From Bacteroidales bacterium (GTDB taxonomy: Bacteria; Bacteroidota; Bacteroidia; Bacteroidales; F082): a stretch of 64,000 nt of DNA. The notes under the pieces were generated by a model. It searched no databases, was not told the origin of the DNA, and saw only the letters and a list, made by a program, of their open reading frames with translations. The translations under genes and the position numbers were made by a program. The stretch lies in assembly GCA_017395365.1 (NCBI GenBank), contig JAFPUN010000020.1:186001-250000 (forward strand), in the 5' to 3' direction. Positions 20,387 through 29,211 of the stretch are shown here, piece after piece. Position 1 is the stretch's first letter; each line of letters opens with the position of its first letter.

Positions 20387-21512
20387 CGACTTCTTTATAT
20401 GCCTCAAATATTTGCTGTCCAATGTTTTGGGCAGCAAATGTTTTTATGGCATAGTCCCGAATGGCTTGACGATCATATTCTGAAGAATGGTCAAGCAGTT
20501 GGTTCATGCTTTGCAACAAAGCTTCTTCATCACCCTGTGGGATAAGGATGCCTCTCTCTGGTGAAACGATTTCTGCTATGCCACCAACGGAAGTACTAAG
20601 AACAGGCACACCGCTAGCAAAGGCTTCCACAATGACGCAAGGCAAGTTCTCAAAGTTGGAGAACAATACGAAGAAGTCGGCCTGTTGGTAAGCTTCAGCA
20701 ACCTCTGCGGAAGTCTTCTTACCATGGAAGATGACGCAGCCCTCCATGTGGTGTTCTTTCACAAACGTTTGGAATTCTGGAGCATCGTAGTCATGGATGA
20801 CGTGCAGCTCAAAGTCGTCGCGATGCTGGCGCAAACGCTCAATGACACGCAAGATACCACTGAAGTTCTTGGCCTCATCACGCAAGGTGGAGATATGGAG
20901 CATCCTTTTCTTGTTTGAACTATGTGGTGCTCCAAGCTTGAAAATGTCCGTATTCACAAGATTAAAAATGACCTTGAAGCGGTTGTTCACCCCGTGACCT
21001 TCCATGCACCGCTGCAAGTCAAGGCTGACGGGCATGATGAGCTCGGCATTATTGGCAATTTTTACGATCTTTTTCTTCAATTTCCCTACCAAAACGTCCT
21101 TGTTCTGTGGCTGGTAAATGGTCCAATGCTCGGTGAGGACATATTTGTAGCCAAAGAGCTTTTTCCACAGTAAGGCCACCTGCCCAAGTGGATAGGTGAC
21201 ATGCAGGTGGATCAAATTGGGATTGAAAAAGTGTTTTTTGATGTATCTCAACCCATATTGGTACATCCGCAGCATCTTGAGCTTGCGAATGGCGTTGATC
21301 TTTGGCGGACGGATATAGATCTGCACATGGGTGTGGTGCGCCCCAGGAATCTCCTTGACCTCGAACGATTTCGTCATGTCCTTGCCGTCGCAGACGGAGA
21401 GGATGATGGAATGGCAATCTTCAGGCAGCGCGTCAATCATGCGGACGCAGAAGTTGCCCAGGGTGGGGTCGTCGGGGGTGGGGAACCAACTCAATAGGTG
21501 CAGAACGTTCAT
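20376..21512 (-). CDS. Glycosyltransferase family 4
   Basis: 378 residues, GT-B fold. The N-terminal half begins MNVLHLLSWFPTPDDPTLGNF. The C-terminal half has the donor-sugar site NLPCVIVEAFASGVPVLSTSVGGIAEIV with the EX7E pattern of retaining GT4 enzymes. The sugar and acceptor are unknown. It is followed upstream on the same strand by a methyltransferase and a flippase, so it probably builds a cell-surface polysaccharide or O-antigen-like unit. Confidence 0.92.
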   Translation of the reverse strand: MNVLHLLSWFPTPDDPTLGNFCVRMIDALPEDCHSIILSVCDGKDMTKSFEVKEIPGAHHTHVQIYIRPPKINAIRKLKMLRMYQYGLRYIKKHFFNPNLIHLHVTYPLGQVALLWKKLFGYKYVLTEHWTIYQPQNKDVLVGKLKKKIVKIANNAELIMPVSLDLQRCMEGHGVNNRFKVIFNLVNTDIFKLGAPHSSNKKRMLHISTLRDEAKNFSGILRVIERLRQHRDDFELHVIHDYDAPEFQTFVKEHHMEGCVIFHGKKTSAEVAEAYQQADFFVLFSNFENLPCVIVEAFASGVPVLSTSVGGIAEIVSPERGILIPQGDEEALLQSMNQLLDHSSEYDRQAIRDYAIKTFAAQNIGQQIFEAYKEVVIP

Positions 21513-21515
21513 CGC

Positions 21516-22322
21516 TTAGCAAATATGCGTTTTGATATCAATTTCAAAGTATTTCTTGGGTGTCTCGTATGACACAAGCTTATGCGTGGCGAAGTCATCA
21601 GGCAGATAAACGGCGCACAAGGTGTTGGAGACATGGTAGATATGCTTGCGCTTCTCGGCAGGTGCACCGTCCAAGATGGCTCCCATCACATCCCAGCGGA
21701 TGGTCTCGGGGTCGAGGCCGTAGTCGTGCCACACGATGATGCTGCGATCACCTTTCAGCAGTTTGAAGGCGGTCTCGGTGTCTTTCTTCACACTCTCGTA
21801 ATGGTGGTCGCCATCAACGAAGACCATGTCATACTTGCCAATGTGAGGGCCGAAGTCAAAGGCCTGAGAATCGCCGTAGAGTTGTTCTACGTTGTTCAGG
21901 TCCTTACTGAAGAAGCTGTGCAAGTCGGCGTATAACTGGTTGTTGGTCAGCTTGATGATGTCTTCCTTTGGTAAGTTGAAGGTGACGCATTTTTCAGCAA
22001 CATCGGCCAGATTGGCTACGCTTTCACCACGCCAGGTACCGATTTCGAAGTAGTCTTTCACCGCATAGCGTTTTGCCAAGGCGCGTAGCAGGGCAATGTC
22101 GATGGGCATGGTGGCACCCGAGAGATAGGCGTAAGGCTTCGCGATTTCATGGAAGTCGGGGAACAATTCGTTGATTTCGATGACGGGCAGGCCGTCGGTG
22201 AGACCATATTTCCTGATGACGTCTTCCTTGTTGCTGTCCTCATCTTGAAGGACGAGGTTGAGCAGGTAAGGATGCTTGATGATGCGCCCAAGGGCTTTCG
22301 TGAATTTATGGAGTTTATTCAT
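21516..22322 (-). CDS. Class I SAM-dependent methyltransferase
   Basis: 268 residues. The Rossmann-fold SAM site is visible as DYFEIGTWRGESVANLA (motif I). KYDMVFVDGDHHYESVKKDTETAFKLL matches the methyltransferase-24 group (cephalosporin-hydroxylase/rhamnosyl-methyltransferase-like). Its 5' end overlaps the flippase 3' end by 8 bp and the glycosyltransferase is 3 bp downstream. A role in modifying a surface glycan is inferred from this context. Confidence 0.85.
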   Translation of the reverse strand: MNKLHKFTKALGRIIKHPYLLNLVLQDEDSNKEDVIRKYGLTDGLPVIEINELFPDFHEIAKPYAYLSGATMPIDIALLRALAKRYAVKDYFEIGTWRGESVANLADVAEKCVTFNLPKEDIIKLTNNQLYADLHSFFSKDLNNVEQLYGDSQAFDFGPHIGKYDMVFVDGDHHYESVKKDTETAFKLLKGDRSIIVWHDYGLDPETIRWDVMGAILDGAPAEKRKHIYHVSNTLCAVYLPDDFATHKLVSYETPKKYFEIDIKTHIC

Positions 22323-23610
22323 TTTCGGTAGGTTGTTTCAAGAATTGTTGTTTCAAACCGGCGATATAGTTCTGTATCTCGCTCTTGGTCAATAGGAAGT
22401 CGTGGCCTTTGAAGTGTGACTCTTTGACGAAGAACACGAACAAGAACACCGCATTGACCGTATACGACACTGCCGACGTGATGGCTGCGCCTGTGACACC
22501 ATAGCGTGGTATCAGTGTGAAGCCACAGACGAAGGTGACGACCAGCCCGCAGAGCGCCGCGAAGGTGTTCATCTGATAACGTCCGATGCCCGAGTAATAG
22601 TGTCCGAGGATGAGGAAAATGCAGTAGAGCAGGATGCCTGGAGCCAGGATGCGGATAAGTCCTGCCATCTCGCCGAAGTCCTTGCCGAAGACGAAGACAT
22701 AGAACTGAGGTGGCAGCAGGCATAGCACCACAACAGCCACTGCCGATATAAGGAAGCAGATTTTGCTCAAGTCCAGGGTGAGTTTCTGTGAGTATTCACG
22801 GTCGTCGGCATTGGCGATGCGGGCATACTGCACCAGTGCAATGCTGTTGCTGATAATCCAGATGGCTTCGGCCAACGAGACCGATCGCGAAAAGACTCCG
22901 ACTTGACCTCTTCCTATGTAATTATCTAATAAATAGTAGCTTAGACGAAGGTTGAAGAACTGCACAAAATGTCCTGTCTGGTTGAGGAAACCATATTTGA
23001 ACAGGTCTTTTAATACGGGCTTGTATTCTTTGTCTTTGTCGTTGGGCAGGTTGGCATATTCTTCTCGCAACATCCACACACCCAACAGGAACGTGCCTCC
23101 ATAGGCGACATAGAGTCCGATGATATAGCCGTAGATGTCGGTCTTTTTCAGCGCGATGTAATACACTACTAAAGTGATGGTTAGTAGGACAGGCTGAAGT
23201 AGCGTGTTGTAGTTGGCCTTCTGGATTTCCTCCTTGCCGACAAGGAAGCGGAAATTGATGTTGCTGAGCGAAGAAATGAACGATAGGATAGCCACATGAA
23301 CGACCAAATCGGACTCCAACTTGGGATAGAACAGCCTGATACCGAAGCCCATGACCACGGCAATCAATGCGGCCCACACCACCGATGCGACCAATATCTT
23401 CTTGAACGAATGGCGAGGAGCAAGGTAAATGATGCTGGCGCCGCACACGATTTCGGAGAAGATGAGGATGAAGGCGATGGTGGCCACCACTAACGACTGC
23501 GTTCCCGAGCCCGTGTCGCCCAAGGTCTGGGAGATGATAATGGCAATGGCGAAGTTAAGGACTGCCGCCAGTATCTTGGTGCCAAAGGTATTTAGGATTT
23601 TCTTGAACAC
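22315..23610 (-). CDS. Polysaccharide flippase (Wzx/MATE-like)
   Basis: Multi-pass inner-membrane protein of the polysaccharide-synthase/MurJ-like exporter superfamily, about 431 residues with 12-14 hydrophobic segments. It starts FKKILNTFGTKILAAVLNFAIAIIISQTLG. The frame opens at a TTG at 23640, but that codon lies inside a perfect -7 element (23638-23645). The GTG at 23610, giving MFKKILNTFGTKIL, is therefore preferred. It is the first gene of a flippase-methyltransferase-glycosyltransferase operon and would move lipid-linked glycan across the inner membrane. Confidence 0.88.
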   Translation of the reverse strand: MFKKILNTFGTKILAAVLNFAIAIIISQTLGDTGSGTQSLVVATIAFILIFSEIVCGASIIYLAPRHSFKKILVASVVWAALIAVVMGFGIRLFYPKLESDLVVHVAILSFISSLSNINFRFLVGKEEIQKANYNTLLQPVLLTITLVVYYIALKKTDIYGYIIGLYVAYGGTFLLGVWMLREEYANLPNDKDKEYKPVLKDLFKYGFLNQTGHFVQFFNLRLSYYLLDNYIGRGQVGVFSRSVSLAEAIWIISNSIALVQYARIANADDREYSQKLTLDLSKICFLISAVAVVVLCLLPPQFYVFVFGKDFGEMAGLIRILAPGILLYCIFLILGHYYSGIGRYQMNTFAALCGLVVTFVCGFTLIPRYGVTGAAITSAVSYTVNAVFLFVFFVKESHFKGHDFLLTKSEIQNYIAGLKQQFLKQPTENE

Positions 23611-23637
23611 GGGACTTTCATTGACTCTTATTGAACG

Positions 23638-23645
23638 CAAAAATA
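23638..23645 (-). promoter_or_regulatory. Probable -7 element of the flippase operon
   Basis: Minus-strand TATTTTTG. It overlaps the TTG otherwise usable as a start codon and so decides the translation start in favour of GTG 23610. Confidence 0.5.
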
Positions 23646-23682
23646 CAAAATTCAGTGTAATACCTACAAACTTTAGGGCACC

Positions 23683-24879
23683 TTAATAGGTTAGTCCTAC
23701 AATCCACAAGGGCAATTTCTTTCCTACAGGGTGCTCCAACATGTCGGCAAGAATGTAGGAATCAGGGATGTCCGCGATTTGGTCGAAGGTCTTGTCTTGT
23801 CCGCCCACTTCCATCGTAATGCGCCCGTCAATACGGAAATCGCCTTGGGTCTTGCCGTATTCCACCGTATGCTTCACAGAGAGTTGGTTGACTGCAAAAC
23901 ATTCGCGGATGGTTCCAATCTCATTGCGTTGCCCGAGGGCATAGAACATGTTGGGATTGTGCAGGTAAATCTTGTCGGGCTTTTGTAGGCGCGTCACCGA
24001 CTTGTTGTCGGAATAAAGCAGATGTAAAAGTTCGGCGCGTTCCATATTCGCGAGGTAGGACAACACCGTCTGCTTATTAAGTTCCAAATAAGTTGACAGC
24101 TTGGCAATGTTCACTTCGTAGGGAACATTCTCTGCCAAGAAAACCAACAAAGCCTTGATTTTACGTGTGTTGGAAAATTCTACCCCGCAAAACTGTGTCA
24201 TTTCCTGCTCAATAATGAAATTGATGACATTCTCAATTCGGCTGTAATATTCCTCCTCGTTGCCGTCATAAAAAGGATAGTATCCCGCACGAAGATACTG
24301 CTCAAAAAGCTGTTGTGGTCGGCATAGTTTGTTGATTTCCATGCAGATGTTGTCGGCATCAAAAAGAATCTCGTCAAGACTCTTCACGGGGAATTGAATG
24401 CCTTTGTAGAAATGGAGGAACTCGCGAAACGATAGTCCTGCCATGTCGTAACTCAGCACACGACGCGAGAGGTCGGCATCGGCATTGAGAATCTGCAAAA
24501 GGGATGATCCCGAAAAGGTGATTTTCATGTCGGGATAGAGGTCGATGATTTCCTTGATTTCCTTGCTCCATGTGGGATATTTGTGTACCTCGTCGAGGAA
24601 AAGGTGCTTGCCGCCCATCAAGTGGAAAGTTTCGGCCAACTGAATCAGGCTGTGGTTGCTGAAATAGAGGCTGTCCAATACGCAATAAAGCGCCTCGCCA
24701 GGTTTGATGCCATAGTTTTTCTTGATATACTGTCGCATCAGTGTAGTTTTTCCTACGCCTCGCGAACCTCGAATGCCCACCAATTGCTTCTCCCACGAAA
24801 TGGTATTGATTGTCTCTCGGACGATGTCCATGCTCACCTGAGAAATCAGAATCTGGTGTTTTTTGAATAACGTTTCCAT
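23683..24879 (-). CDS. AAA ATPase with DUF4143-type C-terminus
   Basis: 398 residues. The Walker A motif GSRGVGKTTLMRQYI is near residues 38-52 and the Walker B motif HLFLDEVHKYPTW near 92-104. The sensor stretch MKITFSGSSLLQIL follows, and the C-terminal half holds a winged-helix/DUF4143 region (SNTRKIKALLVFLAENVPYEVNIAKLSTYLELNKQTVLSYLANMERAELL). Such ATPases are common, patchily distributed accessory genes of unknown function, often near mobile DNA. It has its own promoter and an array of operator-like repeats directly upstream. Confidence 0.85.
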   Translation of the reverse strand: METLFKKHQILISQVSMDIVRETINTISWEKQLVGIRGSRGVGKTTLMRQYIKKNYGIKPGEALYCVLDSLYFSNHSLIQLAETFHLMGGKHLFLDEVHKYPTWSKEIKEIIDLYPDMKITFSGSSLLQILNADADLSRRVLSYDMAGLSFREFLHFYKGIQFPVKSLDEILFDADNICMEINKLCRPQQLFEQYLRAGYYPFYDGNEEEYYSRIENVINFIIEQEMTQFCGVEFSNTRKIKALLVFLAENVPYEVNIAKLSTYLELNKQTVLSYLANMERAELLHLLYSDNKSVTRLQKPDKIYLHNPNMFYALGQRNEIGTIRECFAVNQLSVKHTVEYGKTQGDFRIDGRITMEVGGQDKTFDQIADIPDSYILADMLEHPVGKKLPLWIVGLTY

Positions 24880-24902
24880 CTTTTCCGTTTGTCTTTAGGT
24901 TG

Positions 24903-24999
24903 CAAAGATACAAAAAAGGTTAATACAATAACCGTTTTTATTAAAAAATCGGTTAATCGAATAACCTATTTATTGTATTTTTCGGTTAGTAAGGTAAAC
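24903..24999 (-). promoter_or_regulatory. Promoter with three evenly spaced operator-like sites
   Basis: Minus-strand -7 element TATCTTTG at 24903-24910. Upstream of it are three 16-bp GGTTA...TAACC-type sites at 24918-24933, 24951-24966 and 24984-24999, each start exactly 33 bp after the last. The first two are near-palindromic (GGTTAATACAATAACC, GGTTAATCGAATAACC); the third is degenerate. Three helical turns of spacing would place bound dimers on one face of the DNA. Autoregulation is an inference. Confidence 0.55.
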
Positions 25000-25058
25000 G
25001 ATATAAGATGGAATTGCAGTAATTTTGATGGATTCCGCTGGTGTACAGCAATACCCAA

Positions 25059-25133
25059 CCGCCCTCTGTACTCCATTTTGAGACAGAGGGCGGCCGATAG
25101 GTCTGTAGAGACGTGCCATGGCGCGTCTCTACA
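25059..25133. repeat. Two adjacent palindromes, including a TGTAGAGACG repeat
   Basis: CCGCCCTCTGT (25059-25069) pairs with ACAGAGGGCGG (25083-25093). TGTAGAGACG (25104-25113) pairs with CGTCTCTACA (25124-25133). The second belongs to the same family as 45810-45834 and 57313-57340. The pair sits just after the stop of the large C10 protease gene and may end its transcript. Confidence 0.65.
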
Positions 25134-25136
25134 AAG

Positions 25137-28100
25137 TCATTTTATGAGAATAAATCGTGTATAGTCAATTCTTCCGTCATGGCTTTCTACTTTCAGGATG
25201 TAGGTTCCTTGCGAAAGATTGTCAGTGCTGAAAACAGCATGTTCATCGTTTACCTCTTTACTTTCTATCTGAACACCATACAAATTGAAAATGGAAACCC
25301 GTTTCATGTTTTGGCTTTCAACATTGATTTTGTCATTGGCAGGATTCGGATAAACTTTCAAATCGAATGTCGTATTGTCGTCCACCCCGAGGCCGCTGAA
25401 TTCCGCATGAATTGAATGATTGCCGTAAATGCTTCGGAATGTGCGGGATTCCAAAGGGCCTTCGTCCACGCCATCAACGATGACCTTGGTAATGCGGCAT
25501 CCACTGCTGGGAATGATGGCAAAAGTCTTGTCCTCGCCGGGCTCCACGATGATTTCGCCTTCTGGCGTGATGGTGCCATTGGGACCTGCCGTTGCTGTGA
25601 TGGTGTAGAACAGCCCTTGCGAGAACACAGCAACCAAATTCCTGTCGCGCTCCACAGTGAAGGTGTATTGTTCGTCGGTTGAGACAACGGCTCCGTTCTC
25701 CGTCCAACTCACGAAGGTGTAAGTTGGGTTGGCAATGGCGATAAGGGTGCATGAAGTGCCTTCCTCGTAGGTGCCGGCGCCAATGACCGATCCTGCATTG
25801 GCGGGCTGCACATTTGCCGAAACGCTGTAGTTGTTGACGATTTTGCTGAAATGTGCCACATAAACGGCATTGCCTGTGACCGTGAAACTGAAAGAAGCAT
25901 TTGTCGATACTTGGTTGCCGTTCAATGTCCAATTGACGAATTCATAGCCGACAGCGGCAACTGCATTCAAGGTGCAATTGGAGCCTAATTCGTAGGTTCC
26001 GCCTCCCGATACCGAGCCTCCTTCAACGGGTTCGGCCATGGCGGTGATGGTGGCTTGGTTGGCGTTTTGGGCGAAATGTGCCACAAATGTAAGGTTTCTG
26101 TTTACGACGATGCTATAGGTTGGCTCAGTTGAAACCACAGTGCCATTTCGTGTCCAGTTCTCAAACACATAGCCATCGTTGGGCATGGCCGAAATAACGC
26201 AAGTGGAGCCTTCTGCGTAGGTGCCGCCGCCCGACACAGTGCCTCCATTGGCAGGCTCGGCATTGACCGTGATGGTGTATTCTACTGGAATTGGCTCGAA
26301 ATTAGCCACATACGAACCGTTGCCTGTTACCGTAAAGCTGTACGTTGAATTTGTTGACACTTGCGTTCCGTTTTTCGTCCAATTCACGAAGGTATAACCG
26401 TTGTTGGGTGTGGCGCGGAGTGTGCAAGTGCTGCCTGATGCGTATGTCCCTCCTCCATCGACCGAGCCGCCGTTGGATGGATTGGCCGTGGCGGTGATGG
26501 TGTAGTTTGTGGGGGCAACGTCGAACACTGCCACCAAATTGCGGTTGCCTGTTACTGTGAAGGAGTAAGTGGCGTTGGTGGAAACCGAAGTGCCGTTCTC
26601 CAACCAGTTCACAAAAGTATAACCGCTGTTGGGTGTAGCGCGAAGGGTGCAAGTGCTTCCCGAAGCGTATGTACCTCCTCCTGAGACCGAGCCGCCGTTG
26701 GTTGGATTGGCTGAGGCGGAGATGGTGTAATTTACACCTGTTTGCGAATAGTAAACACGTAGATAGAACTGGTTCTCATCGTGAATCCAATTGGCTGGAG
26801 CAGACTCACAATCAAGGTCTCCATAATAGGCGTATAACTTGTAGTAATACCAAGTGCCGTCCACGTTGGCTGAATTGTCGGTATAGCTAGTGGCATTGGC
26901 ACCAAGCAGTTTGATACGGGTATATTCTGTATCGTCAGTTTTCCTAAAGATATAGTAGCCTGAAAGTCCATCTGAGGGTTCTGGTCTTTCCCAAAGGAGT
27001 TTAATCTTATTGTTATTGCCCGTATACTCATAGTCGAGGTTGCGCGGAGCATAGCACTCGCCTGACGTGGCGCACGACTCGTTGGAGTAGTTGCCGTTTT
27101 CACCGCCGTCGTAAAGGTATCCGACATAATAGCAGTGGCCACCTATTGCGGCGTTTTCATCGACGAAGAATGTGGCATTGGGGATAAGACGGTAGAGCAT
27201 ATAATCGCGATACACCAAGTAGCCATAGCCTGAATTGTTAATACCGTCCCAAGAGACATTGATATTACGGTTGTTTCCCGTGTCGACCAGGGCGACGAGG
27301 TTGGAAGGCACGCCTGTACCTGCTTGGCTTCCACATCCGTTGTTGGCACTGAAAAAGATGCCTTCTGTCATATTCGTGGAAGAGCCTGAATAGGTGTAAA
27401 CTGAATTATTTTGCGAATCCTTGATGGTGAAGGTCATGTCGAATGCACCTGTCTGAGTCGGGGCTGACCAGCCGAACGACACCATTCCGAGAGGCATATC
27501 GACGGGGATTGACTGGATGTTGGAGTTGGTGGTAGTTACCTGACCAATTTCAGTGCCTGCAGCATTGTAGATATGGATGGCACCTCCACGGAAGCCTTGA
27601 TTTGAGGCTTGGGTGATATTAACGTTCCAAGTACAGACAGGGCCGAAGCCGACTTTTTTCTGGTACGCTATCCTGCCGTGGCTGCCGCTGCAAACGGCAT
27701 ATATTGTATAATCAAATGAATCGAAGCGCGGCACACTGTTGTCGATAATGCTCATTTGTGCACTGGGAGAGACATTGTTCTGGGTGTAAATGATTTCGTT
27801 GTCGCGGCAAACCACAATTTGGTCGATGCTGGTAAGGTTGCTGTCGTTCAAAGTCTTGGAAGGATTGGTCCACGACACAGTGGCGGCCAACCCATAATTG
27901 GGAGCTGGAGTCACAGTGAAATTGGTGGGTGCTTGAGCCGTGGCATTGTAGACACCAGTGGGGACGAAGTTGAAGATGGCGTGGTCATACGAGTTGTAGT
28001 CGATTTGGTCGAAGTCGAAGTAATTGTTGTCGTTGCCACCCCGGCCCCAGTTGAAGTGGAACAAATCGTTGTCGTCATAACCATCGCAGATGAAGGCATG

Positions 28101-29057
28101 TCCTTCAACATCATAGCTTTGACCCGAATAATAGACCGGCCAACCCATGTCGAGCGATTCCTTCAGCATGGCCATCCAATTGGCGTAGGTGTAGGAATCA
28201 CGGCTTTGCAAAGTGGCCTGGTTGGTATAGCCGAAATACTGTGAGATTCTCTGGGGGACATCTTGCGAATTGGCACCGCTACCATTGACCGACCATTGCA
28301 TGTCGACAGCAACGGCGCAGTGGTACATCAGCGTGGCAACGGCATCAATTTGCTCTTGGGGAGAGTTGGAATTGATGGAGTTAGGCATGTTGCCCCAATC
28401 GTAGTAGGTGTTGCCGAAGTTGGCGCTGCCACCGTTGGGGTTGGTGTGGCTGCCCGTGCCTTGCTGCGGGTGGTTCCAATACTTCATCATCTGGCTCATT
28501 GCTGTTGCCACACAGCCGGCATAGACGCGACCGCCAGGGCCGCCAGGGCCGCTGGGGCAATAGTAGTTGTAAGGATAGTCTTGGTTCCACCTGGTTTCGC
28601 AGAGATAAAACGCACCACGGCCTCCGTTGCGGGAAATCAATCTGCCAGTATTCATTACAGTTTGCCATTCAGCTGTGACTTTGGGAGTGGCTTGGCCCGT
28701 GAGTCTTCCTTCACGGCCTTCAATCACCTTGTTGAGCATAAAGGCAAACTCAGGATTAATGTTCTGGGCATCAAAGCAGCCTTCCTTGGAATAGGCCACT
28801 ATGGGACGGTAAAAGTCGTCGGCTGAAACGATCACGAAACCGGTCGTTCCGACGTTGAAAACATAGAAGCAAGTCTCGTTGCGGGATGAAGTACCCGTGT
28901 AGACAAGGGTGATTTCCGAGTCCTGACGGGCTTGGTCGAAGTTGGCTTGTACAAATTGTTGTCCGACATACTTGGCTTGGCTCACGCTGACTGGCTTAGC
29001 TTGCGCCATACCGATGCCGAGAACCAAAGCGAACATGCTCATCAAATGCTTTTTCAT
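25137..29057 (-). CDS. Large C10 cysteine protease with InlB-like repeats and T9SS sorting domain
   Basis: 1306 residues from the ATG at 29057 (signal peptide MKKHLMSMFALVLGIGMAQA). Propeptide, then the catalytic domain with Cys182 (YAGCVATAMSQMMKYWNHP) and His320 (EGHAFICDGYDDNDLFHFNWG). Beta-sandwich and fibronectin-like modules lead into five repeats of about 75 residues (GGSVSGGGTYASGSTCTL...NGYTFVNW) encoded at about 25607-26732. A sixth divergent repeat and a sorting domain (YPNPANDKINVES ... GTYILKVES) follow. The repeats resemble divergent InlB B-repeats and probably form an extended stalk or binding region. A secreted or surface enzyme; an upstream 26-codon extension is rejected. Confidence 0.92.
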   Translation of the reverse strand: MKKHLMSMFALVLGIGMAQAKPVSVSQAKYVGQQFVQANFDQARQDSEITLVYTGTSSRNETCFYVFNVGTTGFVIVSADDFYRPIVAYSKEGCFDAQNINPEFAFMLNKVIEGREGRLTGQATPKVTAEWQTVMNTGRLISRNGGRGAFYLCETRWNQDYPYNYYCPSGPGGPGGRVYAGCVATAMSQMMKYWNHPQQGTGSHTNPNGGSANFGNTYYDWGNMPNSINSNSPQEQIDAVATLMYHCAVAVDMQWSVNGSGANSQDVPQRISQYFGYTNQATLQSRDSYTYANWMAMLKESLDMGWPVYYSGQSYDVEGHAFICDGYDDNDLFHFNWGRGGNDNNYFDFDQIDYNSYDHAIFNFVPTGVYNATAQAPTNFTVTPAPNYGLAATVSWTNPSKTLNDSNLTSIDQIVVCRDNEIIYTQNNVSPSAQMSIIDNSVPRFDSFDYTIYAVCSGSHGRIAYQKKVGFGPVCTWNVNITQASNQGFRGGAIHIYNAAGTEIGQVTTTNSNIQSIPVDMPLGMVSFGWSAPTQTGAFDMTFTIKDSQNNSVYTYSGSSTNMTEGIFFSANNGCGSQAGTGVPSNLVALVDTGNNRNINVSWDGINNSGYGYLVYRDYMLYRLIPNATFFVDENAAIGGHCYYVGYLYDGGENGNYSNESCATSGECYAPRNLDYEYTGNNNKIKLLWERPEPSDGLSGYYIFRKTDDTEYTRIKLLGANATSYTDNSANVDGTWYYYKLYAYYGDLDCESAPANWIHDENQFYLRVYYSQTGVNYTISASANPTNGGSVSGGGTYASGSTCTLRATPNSGYTFVNWLENGTSVSTNATYSFTVTGNRNLVAVFDVAPTNYTITATANPSNGGSVDGGGTYASGSTCTLRATPNNGYTFVNWTKNGTQVSTNSTYSFTVTGNGSYVANFEPIPVEYTITVNAEPANGGTVSGGGTYAEGSTCVISAMPNDGYVFENWTRNGTVVSTEPTYSIVVNRNLTFVAHFAQNANQATITAMAEPVEGGSVSGGGTYELGSNCTLNAVAAVGYEFVNWTLNGNQVSTNASFSFTVTGNAVYVAHFSKIVNNYSVSANVQPANAGSVIGAGTYEEGTSCTLIAIANPTYTFVSWTENGAVVSTDEQYTFTVERDRNLVAVFSQGLFYTITATAGPNGTITPEGEIIVEPGEDKTFAIIPSSGCRITKVIVDGVDEGPLESRTFRSIYGNHSIHAEFSGLGVDDNTTFDLKVYPNPANDKINVESQNMKRVSIFNLYGVQIESKEVNDEHAVFSTDNLSQGTYILKVESHDGRIDYTRFILIK

Positions 29058-29211
29058 TTGTTTAGTTATGTTAGTTGTGTAAATTATTGGCTTATAGATG
29101 GGTTGTTTTGCGTGGGTAATGTCAAAGAATCCCAAGCTAAAGTGAATTGGAACAAGTCTCCAACAATAATAAATAGAACTGTTTTATACAAAAGTTATTC
29201 ATATGATTAGG

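Noticed and set aside
23683..24999. Toxin-antitoxin or phage-defence locus around the DUF4143 ATPase
   Set aside because: A single ATPase gene without a partner, nuclease or integrase; the operator array alone does not support a defence claim.
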